Source: Gammaproteobacteria bacterium (GTDB lineage: Bacteria > Pseudomonadota > Gammaproteobacteria > S012-40). Taken from it: DNA of 64,000 bases. This document shows positions 46,690 through 57,478 of this stretch, piece by piece; the stretch's first letter is position 1; each line of letters begins with the position of its first letter. The notes below the pieces were generated by a model. It saw only the letters and a program-made list of their open reading frames with translations. It did not search any database and was not told the origin of the DNA. A program made the translations under genes and the position numbers. The stretch spans positions 372,001 through 436,000 of the forward strand of contig JAOUMY010000002.1 of the NCBI GenBank assembly GCA_029881255.1, in the 5' to 3' direction.

Positions 46690-47788
46690 CTATAGTCCAC
46701 TCTTCAAACTTGCTTCAATAAACTGGTCCAGATCGCCGTCGAGTACGGCCTGGGTGTTACCGGTCTCGACACCGGTGCGTAAATCTTTTATGCGCGATTG
46801 ATCCAATACATATGAACGGATCTGGCTACCCCAACCGATATCGGACTTGGAGTCTTCAAGATTCTGTTTTTCCGCGTTGCGCTTTTGCATCTCGAACTCG
46901 TACAACTTGGCCTTGAGCTGTTTCATGGCGTTGTCTTTGTTCTTGTGCTGAGAGCGATCGTTTTGGCACTGTACCACTATGCCCGTCGGCTCGTGGGTGA
47001 TACGCACCGCCGAGTCGGTTCGATTAACGTGCTGACCACCCGCGCCGGACGCACGATAGGTATCGATACGCAAATCCGCCGGATTGATTTCTATCTCGAT
47101 ATCGTCATCGACTTCCGGCGAGACAAACACCGATGAAAACGAAGTATGACGGCGATTACCCGAATCAAACGGCGATTTACGCACTAAACGGTGTACACCG
47201 GTCTCGGTACGCAGCCAACCAAAGGCATATTCGCCTTCGAAGTAAATCGTCGCACTCTTGATGCCCGCGACTTCCCCCGCTGAACACTCGATCAGTTCGG
47301 TCTTGAATCCTTTGTCCTCACCCCAGCGCAGATACATGCGCAACAACATCTCGGCCCAATCCTGTGCCTCGGTACCACCGGAACCGGCCTGAATATCAAG
47401 AAAGGCGTTGTTCGGGTCCATCTCGCCAGAGAACATGCGGCGGAATTCTAATTGGGCGATGGCCTTTTCCTGATCGTCGAGGTCGGCGACGATGGAATTG
47501 ATGGTGTCCTCATCATTCTCGGCAGCGGCCATCTCCACCAGTTCCGCAGCATCAGCTAGCTGCTCACCCATTTTGCGCAACACACCGACGATTTGTTCCA
47601 AAGTAGCGCGTTCCCGTCCCAGATTTTGGGCACGCTCGGGGTTATTCCACACATTGGGGTCTTCGAGTTCGCGCGTGACCTCTACCAGGCGCTCGGCCTT
47701 GGTTTCATAGTCAAAGATACCCCCTCAGGGACTCGGCACGGCCCTTGAGATCGTCAATTTGGTTGTAGATGGGATTGATTTCCTGCAT
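46690..47788 (-). CDS. prfB: Peptide chain release factor 2, with programmed +1 frameshift
   Basis: This gene must be read across a +1 frameshift to make RF2 of 365 residues. Frame 1 starts at ATG 47788 ([14 protein letters not shown]) and reaches TGA at 47713-47715. Skipping one base resumes [12 protein letters not shown] and runs to the stop at 46690. The SPF tripeptide (KSPFDSG) that recognises UGA/UAA and the GGQ hydrolysis motif (GAGGQHVN) are present. Low RF2 lets the ribosome shift at the weak UGA, giving autoregulation. It is coupled to lysS. Confidence 0.97.
47711..47727 (-). promoter_or_regulatory. RF2 programmed +1 frameshift site
   Basis: The minus-strand sequence AGGGGGTATCTTTGACT contains the Shine-Dalgarno-like AGGGGG, the slippery CTT and the weak stop TGA followed by C, as in the E. 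coli prfB site. Spacing and stop context are conserved. Confidence 0.97.
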
Positions 47789-47866
47789 ACACGCTTCTAT
47801 AGATTGAAAGGCGGCAAATGATACAACAAGTCGCGGTTTTTATGAATGTTAATCGCCAGATCGGCG

Positions 47867-48340
47867 CTAGAAGTGACGTTTTTTCAGGTGTTCTATGAAA
47901 CCCTCGCTGGCCGCCTCGATCATATCCAACACCCGCTCAAAACCCTGGCCACCACCATAATAGGGGTCAGGCACTTCCACCTCGTTCAAATGCGGGGCAA
48001 ATTCCAGAAATAATTGTACTTTTTGTAGATGCTGCGGCGGGCACATACGCTCCAGATTGCGGTAATTTTCGCGGTCCATGGCCAATACGTAGTCGAATTC
48101 TTCGAAATCATTTACCGACACCTTGCGTGCACGGATATAGCTCAAATCAAAACCCCGACGACTGGCCGTTTGGCTGGAGCGTGGATCGGGTTTTTCCCCA
48201 ACATGATAGGCGTGGGTTCCCGCGGAATCGACGCTGATTCGTTTATCTAAACCCTCTTGCCTCACCACATGATCAAAAACCCCATGCGCGGTTGGCGAAC
48301 GGCATATATTTCCCATGCAGACAAAAAGAACTTTCACCAT
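47867..48340 (-). CDS. Low-molecular-weight protein-tyrosine phosphatase
   Basis: This 157-residue protein has the P-loop VCMGNICRS (Cys 8, Arg 14) at the start and the general acid Asp in VPDPYYGG near residue 123. Both catalytic elements are intact. Members dephosphorylate tyrosine kinases of polysaccharide export or other substrates. No capsule-type kinase is near. It lies upstream of prfB on the same strand but with a ~78-base gap, so they may be separate units. Confidence 0.93.
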   Translation of the reverse strand: MVKVLFVCMGNICRSPTAHGVFDHVVRQEGLDKRISVDSAGTHAYHVGEKPDPRSSQTASRRGFDLSYIRARKVSVNDFEEFDYVLAMDRENYRNLERMCPPQHLQKVQLFLEFAPHLNEVEVPDPYYGGGQGFERVLDMIEAASEGFIEHLKKRHF

Positions 48341-48438
48341 AGTTGCGACTCCTGCAAAATGAATTCAACTTTAGGGTTTGTCTATATCTAATTTCGGTAC
48401 ATAATAACACAAGGCCTGTCAACGTCCGGTGCGCAACG

Positions 48439-48708
48439 ATGAATCGTCTGCATATAACAACAGATCAGCTACGGAATATGATCGGCCTGCTTGTGCGGTA
48501 TGAGGGGGTACATTGCAAAGTGGTGGAAGTCGTAGATGAGGGACCTGCTATTGTTCTTGAAGATCTGGAGTTTCACCTGAGCATCCAGGCGGATCAGCAC
48601 GGTGAGGCCCACAGACGCGTACCCCAGACCTATACCATCGAGGTCTTTTCTCCCGACCAGCTCGAATTCTCCATGGGCTTTCTGAATATCGAACCCGTCG
48701 AACAGTAG
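48439..48708 (+). CDS. Conserved hypothetical protein, unrecognised
   Basis: This 89-residue acidic beta-rich protein reads MNRLHITTDQLRNMIG at the start and contains VHCKVVEVVDEGPAIVLED and SPDQLEFSMGFLNIEP near the end. There is no signal or membrane segment, so it is probably cytoplasmic. The inner ATG (48439) is preferred because the preceding 32 residues overlap the divergent phosphatase promoter and look non-coding. I do not recognise a named domain. Confidence 0.6.
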   Translation: MNRLHITTDQLRNMIGLLVRYEGVHCKVVEVVDEGPAIVLEDLEFHLSIQADQHGEAHRRVPQTYTIEVFSPDQLEFSMGFLNIEPVEQ

Positions 48709-48870
48709 GCAGCCAACGCCGTTTTCCCCTGAATTAATCCATGGTCTGTTAATTGCTTCGCAATCTCCCGCCTCAAGTGGACAAGCGATTCGCCGATATC
48801 AATAGGTGAACGCAAATCTGCGCGACCGGCGAAAAACAAAGCAACATAACGGGATTTCGGGAGTAGACTT

Positions 48871-49158
48871 TTGAGCACGCAGCATACACATAGCGCCACA
48901 GATCAAACACCTTCGCACATGCAAATCACCGATAACGGCAGCATTATTTTGGGATGGCTTGTTATCGTGGTAATGTTGGCCCTGGGTTTCCTAAATATAG
49001 TTTCTTATGAGGCTGACACCCGCACTGCTGCCAACACAGTAAGACCTTTGACCAATGAGGTCCAACAGACACAGCCAGTCAGTCAGCCCGTACAGGACAA
49101 ATCCGATAGACATCTGAGTCCGAGTCCAAATTTAATGTCGACCAGACTTCAGATCTAG
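48871..49158 (+). CDS. Small single-pass membrane protein, unrecognised
   Basis: This 95-residue protein has one transmembrane helix (about 27-46, IILGWLVIVVMLALGFL) and a polar Gln/Ser/Pro-rich tail. TTG 48871 is chosen because GGGAG lies 7 bases upstream; an ATG at 48919 is the alternative. It sits 31 bases before the Ig-repeat lipoprotein and may share its transcript. No family is recognised. Confidence 0.5.
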   Translation: MSTQHTHSATDQTPSHMQITDNGSIILGWLVIVVMLALGFLNIVSYEADTRTAANTVRPLTNEVQQTQPVSQPVQDKSDRHLSPSPNLMSTRLQI

Positions 49159-49189
49159 GAGCAATGTCTTAAAAACAGGAAAAATAAGA

Positions 49190-52100
49190 ATGAATGTAAA
49201 GAATACCGGAATCCCCTATATGGGGATTCTTTTTTTGCTGCTGATTATATCCAGTTGTTCCAAAGCCCCACCAGTCGCGTCCAGCCTGAGTATTAGCGCG
49301 CCCAGCCAACAACTCGCTAAACAGTCTCGCCTGCAACTGAATTCAATCGCTGTATTTGTTGATGATGAAGTCAGAGATGTCACCGATCAGACCACTTGGA
49401 CGGTGTCAGACCAGACTGTGGCCAAAATAGAAAACGGCACGGTTTCCGGCCTCACCGTAGGTCAGGTAAGTGTCACTGCTTCATATGGTGAGAGAACCAC
49501 GACATATCCACTCACCGTGGTCGATACGACGTTGAGTATTGGTCGAGTCGAACCTGAGAATGTCAAACTGCCCCTTGGGTATACGCAACAGTTTCAAGCC
49601 ATGGTGTTTTTCCAGGATAACAGTCGCCAGGACTATAGCCGCTTTGTGGAGTGGCAAACGTTAGACAGCAGCATTATTCAAATTGATCCAAACACGGGGC
49701 TGGTAAAAGCGTTATCGCCCGGCACAACCGCTGTTATCGCCACAAATGGCGCGGCAATTTTTTCCACTTTGATAGAAGTCACAGAAGCCAGTCTGGATAA
49801 ATTGATCATTGAAAATGACGTCAGTGTCTTACCTAAGAATCTCACGGTGAAGGCCCGCACGACAGGTCTCTTTTCCGATGGCAGCAAACGCGATATCAGC
49901 GCAGACACTACCTGGTCAAGTAATAACAATGTTGTAGTCTTTATGGAAACAGACGGTACCGCCAAGACTGTTACGCCTGGCAAGGCTACAATTACCGCAA
50001 AAAGCGGTGCAGTCAGTACCTCTACCGAAATTCAGGTAACGGATGTAACTTTGCAAAGCCTGGAAATCGAGCCGGAGATTATCAATATCGCTGCGGGTTT
50101 CAGAAAAGATTTTAGCGTGTTTGGAATATTTAGCGATGCAAGCAGGCGAGATATTACCGACCAGATAATTTGGCAAACGGATAACGACAGCATTGCCAGA
50201 GTGGATGGACTTTACCGCAGAGGGGAATTGCTCGCACTGTCTACGGGGAGCGCGGAAATTACTGCGAGGTTCCGCAATAAAACGCAAAGCACCAACGTCA
50301 TAGTCAATGACGCCACCTTGCTTGCGGTCCAGGTTACCCCGATGCATTTAAGGCAGATAGCCGCAGGTTCACGTATTCCGCTGCGCGCCACGGGTGTGTT
50401 TAGCGATGGTAGTCAACTGGACATTTCAAAGTCAGCTACCTGGATTTCTAAAAACGCTTATAGCGCGACAATAGAAAATGGCCCCAATAGCGGGCGTCTT
50501 TCGGCCGTGAGAAAAGGCCCCAACGAAGTTCTTGCCGCATTACAAAATAGGCTGGGGAAATCTACCTTTTTCGTCACTGATGCCGCCTTACTTTCTCTTT
50601 CGATTACGCCCAGCTCACTTACTCTGGCAAATGGTTCTCGACAACCGTTCCGGGCCACAGGCCGCTATACCGATGGCAGTTTGCTCGATTTGACGAATGA
50701 AGTCAGTTGGTCAAGTGATCACACCAACATTGCCACTGTTTCAAATAGCCTACGAGATAACGGCATGGTATCCGCGATTGCCACTGGCAACACATCTGTA
50801 CGTGCCGAATTTGATGGTCTAAAGGCGAACGCCAGTATCGAGGTTACCGCAGCGACTATCGACTCTTTTTTTATTGAGCCGCAAAACGTCTTATTGTCTA
50901 CCGGACAAATCGAACGACTGCGTCTCATTGCTCGATATAGCGACGGAACACAGTTAGATGTGACTCAAAACGCCACCTGGAAGAGTGATACATCAACTAT
51001 TGCCAGCGTTAACGACCACGACAAGAATTTAAAAGGCCAGGTAGGCGCATATGCGGAAGGAAGCACCAATGTGTCGGCGACAATGGGCGAGCGTAGCGCA
51101 AGTACGGAAGTCACCGTCACAACTGCCGTGCTGGAACATATTGAAGTGAGCATGGAAACGACTCACCTAGAGGGAAATGTAATTACACCCGCGCAAGCAA
51201 TTGGCATATTTGACAACGGAGAAAGTCGCGACATAAGTCGCAACGTGACCTGGTCATCCAGCGATCACGATGTGGTCGAAGTTTCAAACCAACCAGACCT
51301 CATCGGCCAAGTCATTAGCCGCAGTGTTGGCGCAGCAACAATCGTCGCCAGTAGCGGAGTCATATATGGTAGCCTGGATGTCCTTGTGCGCCCCTCATTG
51401 CTATTAGATATCACGATAGAAGTAGCGAGTCAGAACCTGGCGCAAGGATACTCTCAGCAATTGGCAGTTACAGCACACTACTTCGATGGAAAAACCCGCG
51501 ATATTACCCATTTAGTCAATTGGTCCAGTTCTGATACCCGTGTCATTAGCTTGAACGACAGTATTAAAAAGCGAGGCCAGATTACGGCGCTTTCAGAGGG
51601 AACATCAACCATCTACGCGACCTACGCCGGCTATCGCGCCAGTACCGACATCACCGTAAGTAGCGCCGTATTGCAGTCTATTTCGCTTTCAACTGAATCG
51701 ATTACCTTGCCCGGCGGTGCACAACAACAGCTACTGCTTACCGGCCATTTCAGTGACGCTTCAACACTGGACCTGACAACACAGGCCACCTGGGAAAGCA
51801 GTAGTGCCAACGTCGTCGTCAACAGACTTGCCAGGCCGGGCATGATCAAGGCGATACAAGCCGGAAACGCCAGTGTGAGCGCAACGCTAAAAGGTTTATC
51901 CGTTGCGGCAGATATCACCGTTAGCAACGCCACGCTCACCAGCATTGAACTAAGCGCTGGTACAGACACACTCAAGCATGGAACTGAGATGGCAATGGTT
52001 GCTACAGCGACCTATTCCGATGCCAGTACACGCAATGTCACTAAGGAAGTCACCTGGCAATCAGACAAACCTCGCCTTGCCCTGGTTAGTAATACCAACG

Positions 52101-52855
52101 CAAACAAAGGTCTTCTTCAGGCAATTGGGGATAGCAATGACAGTGTCACAGTAACAGCGTCGCTCTTGGGTAAGAGTGCAAGCCTGCCGATTACACTGGT
52201 ATATGATCCAACACAAATTACTGCATTCAATCTGTTAATGGAACCGCGAGTCATGCTCGACAGCAGCGGAGAAACATCCAACATAGTCGTTCAATTGCTC
52301 AATTCTGATGGCTCCTCACTTGCTAACGCGGCCACGTCCCTCCAACTCGAAATGGACAGTGCTCCCTACCTTAGTTTCAGCGGTCCATCAAACTCGAATG
52401 GATTTGTCGTCTTTCCACCATACGTAAATTCAACCGCGGGTAGATATTTGTTTACCATCACAGAAACCAACACCAACCTCACAGCAAATGCCTCGCTAAC
52501 TATTGTTTCCAGTTTCGCCGAGCTAATTGACATCGCGGGTCGAATGAAACTTGTCGGCGACAACCAGACAGCTCAAAGCGGTACGCGATTCGTATTGACT
52601 CTCAAGAATTATTCACAACGCGAATTCGGGTTGACCTCATTCGAACTACGCAATGGTGAAACACAAATCTGGTTTACCGAAGATGCGGAAACACTCAACA
52701 ACAATATTCTGGGAGCGGAAGAAACACTAACGGTTACTTACGCATTGGATGCGCCGGTCGCCGGTCCTTTTGACTTCAACGTCGTATTTACTTTAAATAC
52801 GACGGAGAGCGGCGAATTCACAATGAGTCGAGCGCTAACCATACCTACACCATAA
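49190..52855 (+). CDS. Giant lipoprotein with about eleven Ig-like (Big_2) repeats
   Basis: This 1221-residue protein has lipobox ISSC (Cys 23). Tandem ~85-residue Big_2-like repeats share a hallmark: a leading LxxIxxxP strand, FSDGSxxDxTxxxxWxSS, then GxVxAxxxGxxxVxA (about residues 30-1005, eleven copies by motif). A final different beta region (about 1010-1221) lacks the signature. Such proteins are intimin/adhesin-like stalks anchored at the cell surface. No cysteines beyond the lipobox are prominent. The repeats are divergent at DNA level, so they are old. Confidence 0.9.
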   Translation: MNVKNTGIPYMGILFLLLIISSCSKAPPVASSLSISAPSQQLAKQSRLQLNSIAVFVDDEVRDVTDQTTWTVSDQTVAKIENGTVSGLTVGQVSVTASYGERTTTYPLTVVDTTLSIGRVEPENVKLPLGYTQQFQAMVFFQDNSRQDYSRFVEWQTLDSSIIQIDPNTGLVKALSPGTTAVIATNGAAIFSTLIEVTEASLDKLIIENDVSVLPKNLTVKARTTGLFSDGSKRDISADTTWSSNNNVVVFMETDGTAKTVTPGKATITAKSGAVSTSTEIQVTDVTLQSLEIEPEIINIAAGFRKDFSVFGIFSDASRRDITDQIIWQTDNDSIARVDGLYRRGELLALSTGSAEITARFRNKTQSTNVIVNDATLLAVQVTPMHLRQIAAGSRIPLRATGVFSDGSQLDISKSATWISKNAYSATIENGPNSGRLSAVRKGPNEVLAALQNRLGKSTFFVTDAALLSLSITPSSLTLANGSRQPFRATGRYTDGSLLDLTNEVSWSSDHTNIATVSNSLRDNGMVSAIATGNTSVRAEFDGLKANASIEVTAATIDSFFIEPQNVLLSTGQIERLRLIARYSDGTQLDVTQNATWKSDTSTIASVNDHDKNLKGQVGAYAEGSTNVSATMGERSASTEVTVTTAVLEHIEVSMETTHLEGNVITPAQAIGIFDNGESRDISRNVTWSSSDHDVVEVSNQPDLIGQVISRSVGAATIVASSGVIYGSLDVLVRPSLLLDITIEVASQNLAQGYSQQLAVTAHYFDGKTRDITHLVNWSSSDTRVISLNDSIKKRGQITALSEGTSTIYATYAGYRASTDITVSSAVLQSISLSTESITLPGGAQQQLLLTGHFSDASTLDLTTQATWESSSANVVVNRLARPGMIKAIQAGNASVSATLKGLSVAADITVSNATLTSIELSAGTDTLKHGTEMAMVATATYSDASTRNVTKEVTWQSDKPRLALVSNTNANKGLLQAIGDSNDSVTVTASLLGKSASLPITLVYDPTQITAFNLLMEPRVMLDSSGETSNIVVQLLNSDGSSLANAATSLQLEMDSAPYLSFSGPSNSNGFVVFPPYVNSTAGRYLFTITETNTNLTANASLTIVSSFAELIDIAGRMKLVGDNQTAQSGTRFVLTLKNYSQREFGLTSFELRNGETQIWFTEDAETLNNNILGAEETLTVTYALDAPVAGPFDFNVVFTLNTTESGEFTMSRALTIPTP

Positions 52856-52967
52856 ATAAGGTTTATTTATCTATACACCACAAAAAAATTTTTATTTTGG
52901 TCACCTATATAACTGACTTATCATGTCAACATTAGTAATTAACTAAATACCAAAACAAGGGGGTACT

Positions 52968-53309
52968 ATGGCAATCGAAGTCAATGGAAAAACCGTCGAA
53001 ACCACCGATAGCGGCTTTCTGGTGAATCAGGAAGACTGGAACGAGGATGTCGCAACGGTCATTGCGGCTGAGGAAGAAATCACACTCACCGAAAAACATT
53101 GGGATCTGATGAATTATCTGCGCGAAGAATTCTTCGACAACAACGGTAATCAGCCCAATACCCGCAATATTTTGAAGGCGATGCAGAAGAAATGGGACGA
53201 TAAGAACCTAGACTCTAAGTCGCTATATACCCTGTTTCCCGGCGACCCTTCCAAGCAGGCGGGCCGTATCGCCGGTTTGCCCGAGAGTCGACGCAAGGGC
53301 GGCTACTAA
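52968..53309 (+). CDS. DsrC/TusE-family protein lacking both C-terminal cysteines
   Basis: This 113-residue protein matches DsrC/TusE along its length: MAIEVNGKTVETTDSGFLVN, EDWNEDVA, EEEITLTEKHWDLMNYLREEF and NTRNILKAMQKKW, then LFPGDPSKQAGRIAGLPES. In DsrC and TusE one or two cysteines in this C-terminal arm carry sulfur; here GR replaces the first and the chain ends RRKGGY with none. The fold is kept, so it cannot act as a normal sulfur carrier. It resembles the cysteine-less group considered regulatory. A good GGGGG ribosome site and a strong terminator make it a one-gene unit. Confidence 0.85.
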   Translation: MAIEVNGKTVETTDSGFLVNQEDWNEDVATVIAAEEEITLTEKHWDLMNYLREEFFDNNGNQPNTRNILKAMQKKWDDKNLDSKSLYTLFPGDPSKQAGRIAGLPESRRKGGY

Positions 53310-53320
53310 TCCGAATCTCG

Positions 53321-53350
53321 AAAAAAAAGCGGACTTCGGTCCGCCTTTTT

Positions 53351-53352
<2 letters not shown>
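53321..53352. terminator. Bidirectional Rho-independent terminator
   Basis: GCGGAC (53329-53334) and GTCCGC (53339-53344) form a stem around a TTCG tetraloop, flanked by eight As on one side and seven Ts on the other, so it can end transcription from both the DsrC-family gene and serS. Confidence 0.95.
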
Positions 53353-54646
<1,294 letters not shown>

Positions 54647-54675
54647 TTATTTCCCGTTTACTACAGATGTTGTCA

Positions 54676-55050
54676 TTAGAACTGACGTGCAAGCAGAATT
54701 CCTGCCCAGGTGGCGACTAAACACAAGGACACACTCAACACGACATTGAGCATGGCCTTGCCCGCCTCGCCTTGCGTCAACAGATTCATGGTCTCCAGCG
54801 AAAAACTGGAAAACGTGGTAAACGCGCCGAGAAAACCCACCACCAGAAAGGCGCGCCATTCCGGCGAGGCGTCGATACGTTCTACCAGAAAAACAAATAA
54901 CACACCGATGAGCAAGGAGCCCAATACATTGGCCGTGAGCGTTCCGTAGGGAAAGCCCCGCCCCAACACGCTGTGCACACCCTGACTGACGCCATAACGT
55001 CCCATTGCTCCGAGCGCGCCGCCTGCGGCTATTGCCAGTAGATGATTCAA
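54676..55050 (-). CDS. crcB: Fluoride exporter
   Basis: This 124-residue four-helix membrane protein has the CrcB/Fluc signatures GGALGAMGRYGVSQ, TLTANVLGSLLIG and GFLGAFTTFSSFSLETM. These fluoride channels assemble as antiparallel dimers. It lies 32 bases ahead of serS and 59 bases after rarA on the same strand. No fluoride riboswitch motif was seen in front of it; expression is probably from the rarA promoter. Confidence 0.95.
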   Translation of the reverse strand: MNHLLAIAAGGALGAMGRYGVSQGVHSVLGRGFPYGTLTANVLGSLLIGVLFVFLVERIDASPEWRAFLVVGFLGAFTTFSSFSLETMNLLTQGEAGKAMLNVVLSVSLCLVATWAGILLARQF

Positions 55051-55109
55051 ACCATCCGCCTTCGTCTTTCGTCCTGGTCGGGCATCATACTAAAGTTGTC
55101 GTCTGATCT

Positions 55110-56447
55110 CTATGCTCGGGACTTGGCGTCGAGCTCACGCAGCCACTGCAGACGCTGGCGTATCTTGCTCTCCAGGCCACGATCGACCGGGTCATAGTAA
55201 TGACGATGAGGCATATCATCCGGGAAATAGTGTTCACCGGCGGCGTAGGCATCGGGCTCATCATGGGCGTAACGATAGGCCTTGCCGTAGCCGAGTTCCT
55301 TCATCAAGCGCGTCGGCGCATTACGTAGATGCACCGGCACTTCGTGAGAACCATGCGTTTTGATATCCGCCATAGCGGCATTGTATGCCTTATACACCGC
55401 GTTACTCTTGGGCACCGAGGCGAGGTATAACACCGCCTGGGCGAGGGCCAACTCCCCTTCCGGGCTGCCGAGACGCTCCATCGCATCCCAGGCATTCATC
55501 GCCACTTCCAGTCCGCGCGGGTCGGCATTGCCGATGTCCTCGCTGGCCATGCGCACTACGCGTCGCGCGATATAAAGTGGATCGACACCACCATCGATCA
55601 TGCGACACATCCAGTACAATGCTGCATCCGGATCAGAACCACGCACCGATTTATGTAGTGCAGAGATCTGGTCGTAAAAGGCCTCACCACCTTTGTCGAA
55701 ACGACGGACGCCGCCGGCAAGGACTTCCGATAACAAATCTGGCGTGACTTCCATGCTGCCTTGCTCATTGACCTCTGCGAGGTCCGAGAGTATTTCCAGG
55801 AAGTTGAGACAACGCCGCGCATCGCCGTCAACGGCTTGTGCGAGTTCGTTGCGTAGTGGTTCGGAAAAATCCAACATCATTCCCGCCAAACCTTTTTCAC
55901 TATCGCTCAAAGCACGGTCGATAATCTCGCGCACCTCTTCGTGACCGAGCGATTTCAATACGTAAACGCGCGCTCGCGACAACAAGGCATTGTTGAGTTC
56001 GAAGGATGGATTCTCTGTGGTCGCACCGATAAAAACAATCGTGCCGTCTTCGACAAACGGCAGAAAGGCATCCTGCTGCGACTTGTTAAAACGATGCACC
56101 TCGTCGACGAACAAGACCGTGCCCTTACCGCTGGCCTTGTGGTAATCGTGTGCCTGGTCAATCGCGGCGCGGATATCTTTCACCCCGGACAACACGGCGG
56201 ACAGGGTGAGAAACTGCGCGTCTGCTGCTTGCGCGATCATCCGCGCCAGGGTCGTCTTACCTGTGCCCGGTGGCCCCCACAACACCATCGAGTGGATATG
56301 TCCTGCCTCTACCGCACGACGTAAAGGCTTGCCCTCGGCAAGTATGTGTCTTTGCCCGTAAAAGGTATCCAAAGACGTCGGACGCATGCGGTCGGCAAGC
56401 GGACGATAACTGTCCTGGTGAGCGGTGAGAAGATCGGATTGTTTCAC
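55110..56447 (-). CDS. rarA: Replication-associated recombination protein A (MgsA)
   Basis: This 445-residue AAA+ ATPase has Walker A GPPGTGKTTLAR near residue 60, Walker B VLFVDEVHRFNKSQQDAFL, sensor 1 FIGATTENPSFELN and the C-terminal helical domain with GGVDPLYIARRVVRMA and a conserved KAYRYAHDEP. It acts at stalled replication forks. It is the first gene of the minus-strand rarA-crcB-serS group. Confidence 0.96.
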   Translation of the reverse strand: MKQSDLLTAHQDSYRPLADRMRPTSLDTFYGQRHILAEGKPLRRAVEAGHIHSMVLWGPPGTGKTTLARMIAQAADAQFLTLSAVLSGVKDIRAAIDQAHDYHKASGKGTVLFVDEVHRFNKSQQDAFLPFVEDGTIVFIGATTENPSFELNNALLSRARVYVLKSLGHEEVREIIDRALSDSEKGLAGMMLDFSEPLRNELAQAVDGDARRCLNFLEILSDLAEVNEQGSMEVTPDLLSEVLAGGVRRFDKGGEAFYDQISALHKSVRGSDPDAALYWMCRMIDGGVDPLYIARRVVRMASEDIGNADPRGLEVAMNAWDAMERLGSPEGELALAQAVLYLASVPKSNAVYKAYNAAMADIKTHGSHEVPVHLRNAPTRLMKELGYGKAYRYAHDEPDAYAAGEHYFPDDMPHRHYYDPVDRGLESKIRQRLQWLRELDAKSRA

Positions 56448-56767
56448 TATTCTGTTTTGATCACATTGTTTTCGCGTGGCGTATTATGCCATATGGGTGT
56501 CCACTTCGGTGCGGATACTCGCTTGTAGCGACATCCTCCGTTTCGAACATAGCCGTTGTTCAAAAGTAAAAGAAAGTAACAAAAAACCAAGTACCGCTAC
56601 CTCGCTTCGTTTCGTAACGTAAACCAAGGTAAACAATCATACACGTTTTCGCCCTATCTCTATGTTTTGCCGTAGATAAAAGTTTTTCTACTGATTTCAC
56701 CGCGTAAAACAATCCCGCCAAAAGACGACTACTCAGTTTGCAGATCACGAAAAAGAGGATTATGAGC
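56448..56767. other. Intergenic region between rarA and the secretion operon
   Basis: These 320 bases separate divergent genes; promoters for both rarA and the pilin-like operon should be inside. No supported gene; no hairpin of note. Confidence 0.5.
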
Positions 56768-57424
56768 ATGCAACCCAACAGGCAATCCGGTTTCTCCTTG
56801 ATAGAACTGGCTGTGGTACTCGTCATTATCGGTATCATTTTAGGCGCAATACTCAAGGGGCAGGATCTCATCAACAGTTCCAAGGTAAAAAAAGTACAAA
56901 GTGATATGAGCTCCATCGAGACCATGTTGTGGTCTTACTACGATAGAAAGGGACGCTGGCCAGGAGATTGCGATATCGACGGTCTGGTTGGATTCCAACC
57001 GGTTAATGCGGTATCGCCCGCAGCCGCGCTGGATAATTCCGCGACCGACCCGTCGACTATTTCCTGCGACGCGGCGACGCCCGCAGAAGACCAGAATACC
57101 GCTTTTGCCGACCTACGTGCCGCCAAGCTGGCACCGACAAGCACCGTCAACGCGCAACTCGCGTCGCATATGGCCAACGGCGTATTTAATATTGGTTATG
57201 CCGATGATACGACTAACGGCCTACAGGCCAACGTGATCGTTGCCTACGATGTCCCTGCCTGGATGGCCAAGATGATGGACGTTTCCACCGATGGCCAGGA
57301 AGACGGCGCAACCGGCAGGATCCGTCGCTGGGACTCTGGGGTCAACGGCGGCACTTGGCCAACAACGGCACTCGATGAATCGTCTGTTGCGGTCGCCTAC
57401 TATTACGACAAAATCCTTCCATAG
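56768..57424 (+). CDS. Type IV prepilin-like protein
   Basis: This 218-residue protein has a short leader MQPNRQSG, the prepilin peptidase site G-FSLIE with Glu5, and the hydrophobic N-terminal helix FSLIELAVVLVIIGIILGAIL. The globular part contains two cysteines (DC near residue 66 and SC near 95) that may form a disulfide, and ends SSVAVAYYYDKILP. The ATG at 56768 is chosen because GAGG is well spaced. It is the first gene of the machinery operon and probably its main pilin or pseudopilin. Confidence 0.87.
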   Translation: MQPNRQSGFSLIELAVVLVIIGIILGAILKGQDLINSSKVKKVQSDMSSIETMLWSYYDRKGRWPGDCDIDGLVGFQPVNAVSPAAALDNSATDPSTISCDAATPAEDQNTAFADLRAAKLAPTSTVNAQLASHMANGVFNIGYADDTTNGLQANVIVAYDVPAWMAKMMDVSTDGQEDGATGRIRRWDSGVNGGTWPTTALDESSVAVAYYYDKILP

Positions 57425-57478
57425 ACGGGGGCGAGTCTCCGGGAACGTTTCCCGGAGACTCATCTAGGCTAGCAAAAA

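Noticed and set aside
47492-47710. Plus-strand frame inside prfB
   Set aside because: It is a shadow of the release-factor gene in a Ser/Ala-rich reading.
55040-55115. Fluoride riboswitch before crcB
   Set aside because: The gap between rarA and crcB is short and lacks the conserved GGCGATGG-type core, so no riboswitch call was made.
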